Assembly: GCA_965200615.1 (NCBI GenBank) | Contig: OZ241377.1 | Coordinates: 2,046,001-2,110,000 of the forward strand | Reading direction: 5' to 3' | Length of the DNA stretch: 64,000 nucleotides | Origin: Bin5 sp965200615 | GTDB taxonomy: Bacteria > Chloroflexota > Anaerolineae > Caldilineales > Caldilineaceae | Part shown: positions 8,659 through 19,042 of the stretch, piece by piece | Position numbering within the stretch: the first letter of the stretch is position 1 | Layout: each line of letters begins with the position of its first letter | Notes under the pieces: generated by a model | What the model saw: only the letters and a program-made list of their open reading frames with translations | Database searches by the model: none | What the model was told of the DNA's origin: nothing | Position numbers and translations under genes: made by a program

Positions 8659-10122
8659 ATGATCGAAAATGAACTGACGCAACCGAACGTGATCGTAGTC
8701 GTTGCCGATACCTTGCGCACAGCCTTCCTCGGCTGCTACGGAAACGACTGGATCAGCACCCCCTCGATCGACCGCTTCGCCCGACAGAGCGTCCGCTTCA
8801 CCCGCGCCCACCCTGAATGTCTCCCCACCATACCCACCAGGCGCACCTTGCACAGCGGCCGCCGGGCCTTCCCCTTCAACGACTACCGGCCGGTCCCGTG
8901 GGATAACGTCTACCTGCCCGGCTGGCAGCCCATGAACGCAGAGGAAAGTACCATTGCCGAAACGCTGCAGCAGGCCGGCTATCACACCGGCTTCGTCGCT
9001 GACGTGCCCCACTATTTCGTGCCGGGCATGAATTTCACCCGCGGCTTCCAGCAATGGGAGTTCGTCCGCGGCCAGGCCGAAGATCGCTGGCATGCCGTTG
9101 CCGACGCCGACCCGGCTCTGCTCGACCGCTATCGCGCCGGCGACCCGGTCCGGGGCGCCGCACATCTGGTCAATGTGCGGCCCCATCGCCCCGAAGAAGA
9201 TTGGCCGACCGCCCGCACCTTCCAGCGTGCCATCGATTTCCTGCGCGACAATCACCCACCCGGCCGCAATAAGGACACCTCCCCCTTCTACCTCTACGTG
9301 GACAGCTTTACCCCCCACGAAACCTGGGAAGCCCCTCTTCACTACTATGACCTCTACGGCAGCCGCGCCCAACGCGAGCCAATCTGCCTGACCGCCGCCT
9401 ACGGCCCCTTCGCCGACCGGTACGACGATCGCATTCCCAGCATCCGCGCCAACTACGCCGGCCTGGTCACCATGGTGGATACTTGGTTCGGCCGTCTCCT
9501 GAATACCGTCGATCAACTGGGACTGCGAGACAACACCCTGATCTTCTTCTTCAGCGATCACGGCACCAACTTTGGCGATAATCCGGATAAGATCATGGGA
9601 AAGCCCGCCGACTACATGTACCCCGGAACCATGAACATCCCTCTCCTCTTGCGCCATCCCGCCGGCCTGGGAGCCGGCCAGGTAAGAGATGAGCTGGTCT
9701 ACACCTTGGACGTGCCCGCGACAATCCTTGACGCCGCCCGCCAACAGTCAGCCGACCCCGTTGAAGGCCAGAGTCTGCTGCCCCTGCTCGAGGACGGCGG
9801 CGGATTCAACCGGCGTGAATATCTGACCTGCCGCTATGGCAACTCCGTCTGGTACCGTGATGACCGCAACTGGTTCTTCGACTCCGTCGACTGGCAGTCG
9901 CCGCCCCCCAACACCTCCTCATCCAGCGGGCGGCAGCCGGTCATACGCCTGTTTGATCTCGAGACCGACCCCGATTGCCGCGTGAACATCGCCGGCAACA
10001 GCCCGGAGCGAGTCGCCTTGGCCCGCGAACGGGTCCTCGCCGACGCCGGCGGTCATCTCAACTACTACGAGCGTCAGGATTCCACCGACGCTCTGGGACG
10101 ACCGGAGTTTTCCAGCAGGTAG
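8659..10122 (+). CDS. sulfatase-like hydrolase (alkaline phosphatase superfamily) with Thr nucleophile
   Basis: The 487-residue protein has the metal-binding start PNVIVVVADTLR (Asp17) and the distal FFFSDHGTNFGDN metal site, both typical of sulfatases. At the position of the formylglycine motif C/S-x-P-S/A-R it reads TIPTR (Thr57-Arg61) followed by RTLHSGR, so the nucleophile slot holds Thr; a Cys lies three residues upstream. Thr nucleophiles occur in phosphodiesterase-type members of the superfamily. The enzyme could therefore cleave a phosphate or phosphonate ester rather than a sulfate ester. No signal peptide is visible. ATG 8659 is preferred over TTG 8644. It precedes the Ldh-type dehydrogenase by 72 bp. 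Confidence 0.85.
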   Translation: MIENELTQPNVIVVVADTLRTAFLGCYGNDWISTPSIDRFARQSVRFTRAHPECLPTIPTRRTLHSGRRAFPFNDYRPVPWDNVYLPGWQPMNAEESTIAETLQQAGYHTGFVADVPHYFVPGMNFTRGFQQWEFVRGQAEDRWHAVADADPALLDRYRAGDPVRGAAHLVNVRPHRPEEDWPTARTFQRAIDFLRDNHPPGRNKDTSPFYLYVDSFTPHETWEAPLHYYDLYGSRAQREPICLTAAYGPFADRYDDRIPSIRANYAGLVTMVDTWFGRLLNTVDQLGLRDNTLIFFFSDHGTNFGDNPDKIMGKPADYMYPGTMNIPLLLRHPAGLGAGQVRDELVYTLDVPATILDAARQQSADPVEGQSLLPLLEDGGGFNRREYLTCRYGNSVWYRDDRNWFFDSVDWQSPPPNTSSSSGRQPVIRLFDLETDPDCRVNIAGNSPERVALARERVLADAGGHLNYYERQDSTDALGRPEFSSR

Positions 10123-10194
10123 CTACCGATCCACTTGGGGGCGGTGACCGCTGACCGCTCCGGCAACCGGCCCCAGCCAACTGGAGTTTGTCCT

Positions 10195-11259
10195 ATGCCC
10201 AATGTTGCTGCCGCTCGACTCGAACGGATCGCAGGACGCCTCATGCAGGCCGCCGGCGCCTCATTCGCCGAAGCCGCCACCATCTCGCGTCACCTGATTG
10301 CCGCCAATCTCGCCGGCCACGACTCCCATGGCGTCATCCATGTCCCCTCCTACATCGCCTCGATCAGAAAGGGGCACCTGCAGCCCGGAGCCCCCTTCAC
10401 CATCACACAGGAGAGCCGGGCAACTACGGTCGTAGACGGAAACTGGGGCTTCGGCTTCACCGTTTCCGAACGGGCCATGCAGCTGACCATAGACAAGGCG
10501 CGCCGGGAAAACGTCGCTGCCGCTACCGTCGTGCGCCAGGGCCACGTCGGGCGTCTGACCGACTATCCCCTGATGGCCGCCGAGGCCGGTATGATCGGGC
10601 TGATGACAGCCGACTCCGGTCGCGGCCCCAAAAGCGTTGCCCCGTTCGGCGGACGCGAACCTCGCCTGGGCACCAACCCAATCTGCATCGCCGTCCCCTC
10701 CAATCTGAACGGCCCCTTCTACATCGACATCGCAACCTCTGCCGTCGCCGGCGGCAAACTGGGGGTCGCCATCCAGCGCGGCCAGTCAATTCCCACCGGC
10801 TGGGTGATCGACAGCGAAGGACGCGCCTCCACCGACCCCGCCGCCGCCCGCAACGGTGGGGCCATGCTGCCCCTCGGCGGTTCGGAAGGTCACAAGGGTT
10901 TCGGTCTGTCCGCCATGGTCGAAATTCTCTCCGGGCTGCTGACCGGCCTCGGGTTCGGGATCGAACCGTCCGGCCGCCACAACGACGGCTGCTTCATGGC
11001 CGTCTTTCAGGTCGATGCCTTTCGCCCTTTGGAAGAGTTCAAACAGGAAGTAACCGATTTCGCCCACTACCTGACGGCAACACCGCCCGCCGAGGGAACT
11101 GAACGCGTCTACTACCCCGGCGAGCTTGAATACCTGCGTACCCGGAAAGGCCGCGCCGATGGCATCTACGTTGAAGAGAGGACCTGGCAAAGTCTTGCCG
11201 AACTGGCCGTTGAATTCGGCGTCGACGAGGACTTCTCCTCTGATAGCGCTGATCGGTGA
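10195..11259 (+). CDS. Ldh_2 family malate/lactate/ureidoglycolate-type dehydrogenase
   Basis: This 354-residue protein starts at ATG 10195 after GGAG. It carries the family hallmark GHDSHGV (His45 the likely catalytic base), the substrate and cofactor region GTNPICIAVPS, and KGFGLSAMVEIL near residue 240. These identify PF02615, a family of NAD(P)-dependent 2-hydroxyacid or sugar-acid dehydrogenases. The stretch GGAMLPLGG replaces the more usual GALLPFGG. It lies between the sulfatase-like gene and the promoter of the glycerol/dihydroxyacetone operon. Substrate undetermined. Confidence 0.9.
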   Translation: MPNVAAARLERIAGRLMQAAGASFAEAATISRHLIAANLAGHDSHGVIHVPSYIASIRKGHLQPGAPFTITQESRATTVVDGNWGFGFTVSERAMQLTIDKARRENVAAATVVRQGHVGRLTDYPLMAAEAGMIGLMTADSGRGPKSVAPFGGREPRLGTNPICIAVPSNLNGPFYIDIATSAVAGGKLGVAIQRGQSIPTGWVIDSEGRASTDPAAARNGGAMLPLGGSEGHKGFGLSAMVEILSGLLTGLGFGIEPSGRHNDGCFMAVFQVDAFRPLEEFKQEVTDFAHYLTATPPAEGTERVYYPGELEYLRTRKGRADGIYVEERTWQSLAELAVEFGVDEDFSSDSADR

Positions 11260-11316
11260 CCGGTACCGCCCTTGCGCTCACCCCTATTTTGGACTGCTCC
11301 CGAAATGCCCTCGGCG

Positions 11317-11345
11317 TTGGAAAAAGCCTCACTTCAGGCTACAAT
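11317..11345 (+). promoter_or_regulatory. promoter of the dha-glp operon
   Basis: TTGGAA (11317-11322) and TACAAT (11340-11345) are spaced exactly 17 bp, in the 122-bp gap before dhaK. A small inverted repeat AGCCT-N6-AGGCT (11325-11340) lies inside the spacer, where a repressor could sit. The start would be near 11352, giving a leader of about 30-40 nt. No regulator gene of the DhaR or GlpR type is seen nearby. Confidence 0.5.
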
Positions 11346-11381
11346 GGCCCTGGTGTTGTAAAGCATTGCCCACAATGAACG

Positions 11382-12365
11382 ATGCAAAGCTTAATGAATA
11401 AACCGGGCAGTGCCATCACGCAAAGCTTGCGTGGCATGGCGCTGTGCCATCCGGACACAATCAAAGTACATTTCGACCCGGACTATGCCGAGCGCCTGGC
11501 CCCCGCCCATTCCGGCAAAGTCGCCGTGATCAGCGGTAGCGGCAGCGGACACGAACCCTTGCCCATCGGTTACGTCGGTCTTGGCATGCTCGATGCAGCC
11601 TGTCCCGGCCCCATCTTTACCAGTCCTTCCCCCGTCCAACTCTTGGCGGCCGTCCATTCGGTCGACCACGGCGGGGGCGTCCTCTTCGTCGTAAAAAACT
11701 ATGCCGGAGGCGTGCTCAACACCGAGCTGACAATCGAGATCGCCTTGCAGGAGGGCATCGACGCCCGCTACGTGCTCGTCAATGACGACGTGTCGATCCC
11801 CAAGGTCGCCAATCGCCGCGGCCTTGGCGCAGCTACTTTGGCCTGCAAAATCGCCGGCGCCGCCGCCGAATCCGGCTATACGCTGGACGCGGCGGTCGAA
11901 GTGACTCGGCGGGCTGTCGCAGCCTCCCGCAGCATGGGCGTCGGAACCAACGTAAATACCCTCCCCCGTAACGGCCCCGGCGAGAATCTGGCAGACGATA
12001 CCATCGAACTGGGTGTAGGTATTCACGGCGAACCCGGCGAAGTTCGTTCGGTGAGCAAAGGAATGCCCGAAATCGTTGACCTGATCGTACACCCGATTCT
12101 CCATGACCTGCCCTTTGCCTCCGGTGATCGCATACTGCTCCTGATAAGCGGGATGGGCGGCACGCCGCCTCTGGAGTTGTACCTCTTCTCTGAGGCAATT
12201 CACGAGTTGCTGGCCGCACATAGTCTTCGCGTGGAGCGCCAGCTGATTGGTAACTACCTCACCTGCCTCGGCCGCGGCGGGTATACCATATCCCTGATGA
12301 GACTGGACGACGAGCTGCTGCAGCTGTGGGATGCTCCCGTGCATACACCCGTCCTGCACTGGTAA
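11382..12365 (+). CDS. dhaK: dihydroxyacetone kinase subunit DhaK
   Basis: The 327-residue protein is the substrate-binding subunit of the PTS-dependent dihydroxyacetone kinase. SGSGSGHEPL (51-60) and VLFVVKNYAGGVLN are family signatures. His215 in GVGIHGEPGE is the residue that binds dihydroxyacetone covalently in DhaK proteins. Length fits single-domain DhaK (about 330-355). It is the first gene of a tightly packed operon; dhaL follows after 31 bp. ATG 11394 is an alternative start four codons in. Confidence 0.95.
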   Translation: MQSLMNKPGSAITQSLRGMALCHPDTIKVHFDPDYAERLAPAHSGKVAVISGSGSGHEPLPIGYVGLGMLDAACPGPIFTSPSPVQLLAAVHSVDHGGGVLFVVKNYAGGVLNTELTIEIALQEGIDARYVLVNDDVSIPKVANRRGLGAATLACKIAGAAAESGYTLDAAVEVTRRAVAASRSMGVGTNVNTLPRNGPGENLADDTIELGVGIHGEPGEVRSVSKGMPEIVDLIVHPILHDLPFASGDRILLLISGMGGTPPLELYLFSEAIHELLAAHSLRVERQLIGNYLTCLGRGGYTISLMRLDDELLQLWDAPVHTPVLHW

Positions 12366-12396
12366 CGGACCGACCAGCGGACCACGGAACACGAAA

Positions 12397-13049
12397 ATGG
12401 CCCAGGAGATCACAACAAATCAACTCCGCAAATGGCTGCTGGTTTACGCCGCTCGCATCATCGAGAACGAAGACCATCTCACCGAGTTGGATACCGCCAT
12501 CGGTGACGCCGATCACGGCGTGAATATGCGCCGCGGCATGGGAAAACTGCAGGAGCGCCTCCAGGACGAGGGGCAATCTGAAGACGTCAGCGCCTTCCTC
12601 CGCTCCGTCGCCATGACCCTCATCAGTGGGGTCGGCGGCGCCGCCGGACCACTGTACGGGACCTTCTTCCTGCGCGCTGCCACCAGCCCCACCAACGGCA
12701 GCTCTATCGATCTGGAACAGTTGACCCAGATGTTCCGCTACGGCCTTGATGGTCTCCAGCAGCGGGGCAAAGCCCAGGCCGACGACAAGACCATGATCGA
12801 TACAATTCAGCCCGCCGTCGAGGCGATGGAGGCCGCGCTGGCAGCCCATCAGAGCGCCGCCGTCGTACTGGCCGCTGCCCGCCAGGCCGCCCACCTGGGC
12901 ATGAAACATACGATTGAAATCGAGGCCAGAAAAGGACGCGCCAGTTACCTTGGCCCGCACTCTATCGGTCATCAGGATCCCGGCGCCACCAGCGCTTACT
13001 TCCTGTTCGAGACCGCCGCCGAGGTCTTCACGACAACTGGTGCTGACTG

Positions 13050-13050
<1 letters not shown>
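12397..13050 (+). CDS. dhaL: dihydroxyacetone kinase ADP-binding subunit DhaL
   Basis: The 217-residue protein carries the nucleotide-magnesium motif TAIGDADHGVNMRRGM (near residues 34-49), whose Asp residues hold the tightly bound ADP. It also has the segment SGVGGAAGPLYGTFF and the end HSIGHQDPGATSAYFLF, all typical of DhaL. In the PTS-type system ADP on DhaL is rephosphorylated by DhaM and passes the phosphate to dihydroxyacetone on DhaK. ATG 12397 is chosen because the extra upstream codons lack conservation. The stop overlaps the glpK start (TGATG), which implies translational coupling. Confidence 0.95.
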
Positions 13051-14555
<1,505 letters not shown>

Positions 14556-14604
14556 GCATCCCAGTGTCCGTTCATCACAGCGCTGGCCCTCTGGAGAGTC
14601 AATC

Positions 14605-15015
14605 TTGATAGGTCTTGTGATCGTCTCCCACAGTGCCAAACTTGCCGCGGGCGTGCATGAATTGGCGGCGCAGATGGCTGGAGGTCAGGTCGCCATAGGT
14701 CAGGCCGGCGGCCTTTCAGACGACGGTGAGACACTTGGCACCGACGCGTCCAGGATACTTTCCGCCATCGAAGAGGTCTGGGGTGAAGACGGGGTGCTCC
14801 TGTTGATGGATCTGGGTAGCGCTGTCATGTCCGCTGAATTGGCTCTCGAAATGCTGCCGAAACACCGGCGGCAGAACTGCCTCCTGAGCAACGCGCCCCT
14901 GGTGGAGGGCGCCATCGTCGCTGCGCTTCACGCCAGCCTAGGCGAGCCTTTGCAGGCCGTGAACGCTGTCGCCGAGGCCGTGCTCTCGACACCCAAACTT
15001 GTCGGCGCCGGCTGA
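14605..15015 (+). CDS. dhaM: PTS-dependent DHA phosphotransferase subunit DhaM (EIIA domain only)
   Basis: The 136-residue protein is a stand-alone mannose-type EIIA domain as in DhaM. IGLVIVSHSAKLAAGV carries the phosphorylated His9, and VLLLMDLGSAVMSAELALEML and NAPLVEGAIVAALHASLG match E. coli DhaM closely. E. coli DhaM continues into HPr and partial EI domains; here those functions are separate genes immediately downstream. The start is taken as TTG 14605, 8 bp after GGAG, because it gives the expected N-terminus; no ATG fits. It passes phosphate from HPr to ADP on DhaL. Confidence 0.93.
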   Translation: MIGLVIVSHSAKLAAGVHELAAQMAGGQVAIGQAGGLSDDGETLGTDASRILSAIEEVWGEDGVLLLMDLGSAVMSAELALEMLPKHRRQNCLLSNAPLVEGAIVAALHASLGEPLQAVNAVAEAVLSTPKLVGAG

Positions 15016-15049
15016 GCAAATCGAACTATCGCACTCTTGGAACTCTGAG

Positions 15050-15436
15050 ATGGAGCATCGATCTTCACAGGCAGGCCCTCAAGATGAAAAACAAGAGGGC
15101 AAACAACAGAACTGGGAGAGCGGGTTGAGCAGCAACTCCCACTCTCCTCTGCCTGACGCCCCCCCCCCCGCGCTTCCGGCGTCCAAAAGCGTTGTGGTCA
15201 CCGTCAGTGATCCCCGCGGCCTTCATCTCCGTTCCGGCAGAGATGTGGTCCGCATCGCCAGCCGGTTTCAGGCGAGGATCACTGCCGCCAACCTCAGCCG
15301 TAACACCAACGCCGTCGATCTTAAAAGCATTCTCCAACTGATGCAGCTTCAGGCCCGCCAGGGGCATTCCCTGCACCTGGCCGCATCTGGCCCTGACGCC
15401 GACGCAGCTATCGAGGCGCTCTGCTCCCTCTTCTAA
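15050..15436 (+). CDS. ptsH: HPr-family phosphocarrier protein with N-terminal linker
   Basis: The 128-residue protein has an HPr domain from about residue 46. VVVTVSDPRGLHLRSG contains the active-site His59 (canonical GLHARPA has changed to GLHLRSG). KSILQLM carries a Ser (93) at the place of the regulatory Ser46, with three extra residues before it. The first 45 residues are a low-complexity Gln/Ser/Pro tail encoded partly by an 11-C tract. ATG 15050 is chosen; an in-frame GTG at 14999 would overlap dhaM. It is flanked by dhaM and EI, so it should be the dedicated carrier of the dihydroxyacetone relay. Confidence 0.88.
   Translation: MEHRSSQAGPQDEKQEGKQQNWESGLSSNSHSPLPDAPPPALPASKSVVVTVSDPRGLHLRSGRDVVRIASRFQARITAANLSRNTNAVDLKSILQLMQLQARQGHSLHLAASGPDADAAIEALCSLF
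15159..15169 (+). repeat. 11-C homopolymer inside the HPr gene
   Basis: Eleven consecutive C bases encode the APPPA part of the HPr linker. A one-base change would shift everything downstream, including the active-site His, out of the frame set by ATG 15050. Either the tract is a contingency switch or its length is a sequencing uncertainty. Confidence 0.9.
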
Positions 15437-15454
15437 ACGCCAGCGAGTAAACCT

Positions 15455-17173
15455 GTGCAGCAGCTTTTCCACGGCCTCTCAGCGGCGCCCGGGGTCGGTA
15501 TCGGAAACATATACAAATACGCTCCGGTCCCTCCGGACGATACCGGCGGGACGCCCGCGCCGTCGGCCGGCGACCCTGAAGAAGAGTGGGAACGCTTTCT
15601 GGCAGCTCGCCTTCTGGTCGATGAAGAACTGGCCCGGCTGGCCCAGATCGGACAAACGGCAACCGCCGAGATCTTTCTCGTTCACCGCGAAATCCTCCAC
15701 GACAGCACACTCATCGACGCGGTGCGCGCCGCCATCGACGCCGGCTCCGACGCCACCCGCGCCACCCGGCGGGCCACCGGTGAGCTGGTGCGGCTCTTCC
15801 AGGATCTCAGCGACCAGTATTTCGCCAGCCGCGCCACCGACATCCGCGATGTAGGGCAACGCCTCGTCTTCCGCCTCGGCGGAATCACCCCCGCCCGCCA
15901 GCTGAACCCCCTGCCTGACGATACAATCCTGCTCGCAGAGGACCTGACCGCGTTCGACACAACCCACCTCGACCAGGCCCACGTCGTTGGCATCGCCCTC
16001 GCCGCCAGTACGCCTACCGCCCACACGGCCATTCTGGCCCGCAGCTTGGGCATCCCCCTTGTCTGCAGCGCAGGCGCGGAAATCCTGCAGCTGCACACCG
16101 GCATGTTCAGTGTGGTCGATGGAATCCGTGGCCGTCTCCTCGTCGACCCCGATGAGGAGACGCTCGAACAGTACGAGTTGACCCGTTCCCGGCTGCGGCG
16201 CTTCCAGGCTGAGGCGCTCTCACAGTCCCACGAACCCGCCTTGACGCCCGATGGCGAACGCATCCCCGTACGCGTGAACGTCAACAGCCGTGAAGATCTC
16301 CTCCACATCCATCCCAACGGCGCCGAGGGTATCGGTCTCCTCCGCACCGAAAATCTGTTTCAACACCGTACCAGCCCGCCGACCGTCTCCGAGCAGCTGG
16401 CCGCCTACCAGGATGTGCATTCCTATACCAACAACCACTCCCTTACTGTGCGCCTGCTTGACATCGGCGGCGACAAACCGGTTCCCTATCTGCAGCCTCC
16501 CGCCGAAGCCAATCCCTTCCTCGGCGTGCGCGGCATCCGCCTCCTGCTCCGCCACCCGCAAATGCTCATCGACCAGGCCCAGGCGTTGATAGAACTGGCC
16601 CGGAACGTATCGTCCGTAGACCGCATTCGAATTCTGATCCCCATGATTTCGAAGGTGAACGAAGTCCGCCAGACCTTGGAGCTGCTTGAAGAGATTCCCG
16701 GCTATCGGCATTGCCGTCGCAAACTCGGCACACTTGAAGTAGGCGTGCTGATCGAAGTGCCGTCGGCCGCTCTCCTCGCGCACCACTTCGCTCCGCAGGT
16801 CGACTTCCTCAGCATCGGCACCAACGATCTGGCCCAATATACCCTTGCCGCAGACCGCGTGAACAGCGCCGTCGCAACCCTGGCAACCCCCCTCGACCCC
16901 TCAGTGCTGCGCCTGATCGCTCTGACCTGCGAAGCGGGCCGCGCTGCCGGCATCCCCGTTGCCATCTGCGGTGAAGTCGCCGGCGACCCTTCCGTGCAGC
17001 CCCTGCTTCTGGGCCTGGGTCTGAATGAAATCAGCGTGGCCGGCCCGGCCGTTCCCCTGGTCAAATCAGCAATTCGGCGCGTGGACATGGACGCGGCCAG
17101 AGAGCTCGCCGCCACGGCGCTCAAATGCAGCCGCGCCCAGGAGATCCACCAGCTTCTCCATGACATTGGATAG
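15455..17173 (+). CDS. ptsI: phosphoenolpyruvate-protein phosphotransferase (PTS enzyme I)
   Basis: The 572-residue enzyme I is full length. Order: N-terminal GxSAAPGVGIG, helical HPr-binding region, phosphohistidine domain with TPTAHTAILARSLGIP (His190, equivalent to His189 of E. coli EI), then the PEP barrel with LLRTENLFQHR, DIGGDKPVPYL, IGTNDLAQYTLAADR and the Cys of ICGEVAGDP. It takes phosphate from PEP and hands it to HPr. The GTG start lies 18 bp after the HPr stop and glpA begins 6 bp downstream. Chloroflexota mostly lack sugar PTS permeases, so this EI probably serves only DhaKLM. Confidence 0.95.
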   Translation: MQQLFHGLSAAPGVGIGNIYKYAPVPPDDTGGTPAPSAGDPEEEWERFLAARLLVDEELARLAQIGQTATAEIFLVHREILHDSTLIDAVRAAIDAGSDATRATRRATGELVRLFQDLSDQYFASRATDIRDVGQRLVFRLGGITPARQLNPLPDDTILLAEDLTAFDTTHLDQAHVVGIALAASTPTAHTAILARSLGIPLVCSAGAEILQLHTGMFSVVDGIRGRLLVDPDEETLEQYELTRSRLRRFQAEALSQSHEPALTPDGERIPVRVNVNSREDLLHIHPNGAEGIGLLRTENLFQHRTSPPTVSEQLAAYQDVHSYTNNHSLTVRLLDIGGDKPVPYLQPPAEANPFLGVRGIRLLLRHPQMLIDQAQALIELARNVSSVDRIRILIPMISKVNEVRQTLELLEEIPGYRHCRRKLGTLEVGVLIEVPSAALLAHHFAPQVDFLSIGTNDLAQYTLAADRVNSAVATLATPLDPSVLRLIALTCEAGRAAGIPVAICGEVAGDPSVQPLLLGLGLNEISVAGPAVPLVKSAIRRVDMDAARELAATALKCSRAQEIHQLLHDIG

Positions 17174-17179
17174 CGCCCG

Positions 17180-19039
17180 ATGAAGAGGATGCAGACCGAA
17201 ATCCTCGTGATCGGCGGCGGCGCTACCGGGACCGGTGTCGCCTGGGATGCCGCCTTAAGGGGATTCCGCACCGTCCTCGTCGAAAAACGCGACCTGACCC
17301 ATGGTACGACCGGGCGCTACCACGGCCTCCTCCACAGCGGAGCAAGATATGTACTGAAAGATGCCGCCAGCGCCGTCGAGTGTATCAGCGAGAATCGCAT
17401 CCTGCGGCGTACCCACACCCACTGCATCGAAGACACTAGCGGATTCTTCGTTGTCTTGCCCGAAGATGAAGACGACTATCCCGATCGCTTCGCGGCCGCC
17501 TGCCGCCGCCTCGACGTCCCCTGCACCGAGATCCCGCCGAACTCCGCCCTCCGCCGCGAACCTCTGCTGAACCCCCGCATCAGCCGCGTCTTCGAGCTGC
17601 CCGACGCCGCCGCCGACAGCTTCCTCGCCACCCACGCCACCGCTCAGGCCGCCCGCCAGGCCGGCGCAACGCTGCTGCCCTACCACGAGCTCACCCGTCT
17701 CCACCTCTCCGGCGGAGACGGCAACCGCGCAGTCTCCGCCGCCACCGTTCTCGACACAGTCTCGGGCGAAGAGTTGCACATAGACGCCGACCTCGTCGTC
17801 AACGCCGCCGGCGCCTGGTCCGGTCAGGTCGCGGCCCTGGCCGGCGTCGAAGTGAAGATGATTCTTGGCAAAGGCGTGATGCTGGCAACCAACGCCCGCC
17901 TGACCAACACCGTTATCAACCGCTGCAAAATGCCCGGCGACGGCGACATTCTCGTGCCGATTCACACTGTCAGCGTCATCGGCACGACCGACGAACAGGT
18001 GGCTGACCCCGAAAACATCTCCATCGAACGGTGGGAAGTTGACCTGATGCTGACCGAAGGCGATAAACTGGTGCCCGGCCTCAGCCGCAGCCGGATCCTG
18101 CGGGCCTGGGCCGGCGTGCGGCCCCTCTACCAGGAGACGCAACCGCCCGGCCAGCCTGCCCCGGGCGGCAACGATTCTCAGTCGAACGATCAGCCGGCGC
18201 AGGGTTCACCCCTATACAGCCGTGACGCCACCCGCGCCCTGGCCCTGCTCAACCACCAGCAACGGGATGGCGTGCGCGGGTTTATCACAATTACCGGCGG
18301 CAAATGGACGACCTTCCGCCTGATGGCCGAGTCCGCAGTCGATGCAGCCTGCGGGCAGCTCGGCGTTTCCCGCCCCTGTCGCACCGTCGATACACCGGTG
18401 CCCGGTGTCGAACAGGGGCACTACTGGCTCGGCCATCGGCTCAACGAAGTCGAAGACGAAAATCTGCAGTCGGAGCTGATCTGCGAGTGCGAACTGGTAA
18501 CCCGCTCGATGTTGGAAGGCGCGGCCCAGCGCAACCCTACCGTCACCCTGGATGATCTGCGCCGCGATGTACGCCTCGGCATGGGCCCGTGTCAAGGCGG
18601 CTTCTGTACCTATCGCGCTGTCGGTATCCTGCACCAGCTGCGCGCCGGCAAAGCCTCGCCCGTCGCCGGCGAGTGGAAGGTGGCCCACATACAGTCCCCG
18701 GCCCATCACCACCGCGACGGTGCCGCGGCCGGACCCTCCGGCGCCGGCCCGGCGCCGGCCTCCAGTCCCACCCCCTCTGACGAATCCCGCCAGCGCTCCG
18801 CCGCCATCGAGCCTCGCGCATCCGTTTCGCAGCCGAACCTGCTCCTGCGCGACTTCCTGCAGGAACGCTGGAAAGGCGTTGCGCCGATCCTGTGGGGTCA
18901 GCAGCTGCGCCAGGAACGCCTGGACGAACTGATCTATCTGAGTATCCTGAACGCCGATCATCTGCCCGTCGATGACGAGGAAAGCCCGCTCTCTTCCTTC
19001 TATCGTTCCGATTCCTCGCCTTCAGATTCTGATCTCTGA
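17180..19039 (+). CDS. glpA: anaerobic-type glycerol-3-phosphate dehydrogenase subunit A
   Basis: This 619-residue FAD flavoprotein oxidises glycerol 3-phosphate to DHAP. GGGATGTG (12-19) binds FAD, and GTTGRYHGLLHSGARYV and GGKWTTFRLMAE are family signatures. A BFD-like [2Fe-2S] domain supplies Cys435, Cys437, Cys471 and Cys476 (CEC ... CQGGFC). It is about 75 residues longer than E. coli GlpA (542), because of two low-complexity Pro/Gly/Ser insertions (about 321-345 and 510-550). It works with GlpB and GlpC encoded next; the spacings are 6 and 3 bp. Confidence 0.95.
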   Translation: MKRMQTEILVIGGGATGTGVAWDAALRGFRTVLVEKRDLTHGTTGRYHGLLHSGARYVLKDAASAVECISENRILRRTHTHCIEDTSGFFVVLPEDEDDYPDRFAAACRRLDVPCTEIPPNSALRREPLLNPRISRVFELPDAAADSFLATHATAQAARQAGATLLPYHELTRLHLSGGDGNRAVSAATVLDTVSGEELHIDADLVVNAAGAWSGQVAALAGVEVKMILGKGVMLATNARLTNTVINRCKMPGDGDILVPIHTVSVIGTTDEQVADPENISIERWEVDLMLTEGDKLVPGLSRSRILRAWAGVRPLYQETQPPGQPAPGGNDSQSNDQPAQGSPLYSRDATRALALLNHQQRDGVRGFITITGGKWTTFRLMAESAVDAACGQLGVSRPCRTVDTPVPGVEQGHYWLGHRLNEVEDENLQSELICECELVTRSMLEGAAQRNPTVTLDDLRRDVRLGMGPCQGGFCTYRAVGILHQLRAGKASPVAGEWKVAHIQSPAHHHRDGAAAGPSGAGPAPASSPTPSDESRQRSAAIEPRASVSQPNLLLRDFLQERWKGVAPILWGQQLRQERLDELIYLSILNADHLPVDDEESPLSSFYRSDSSPSDSDL

Positions 19040-19042
19040 TTC

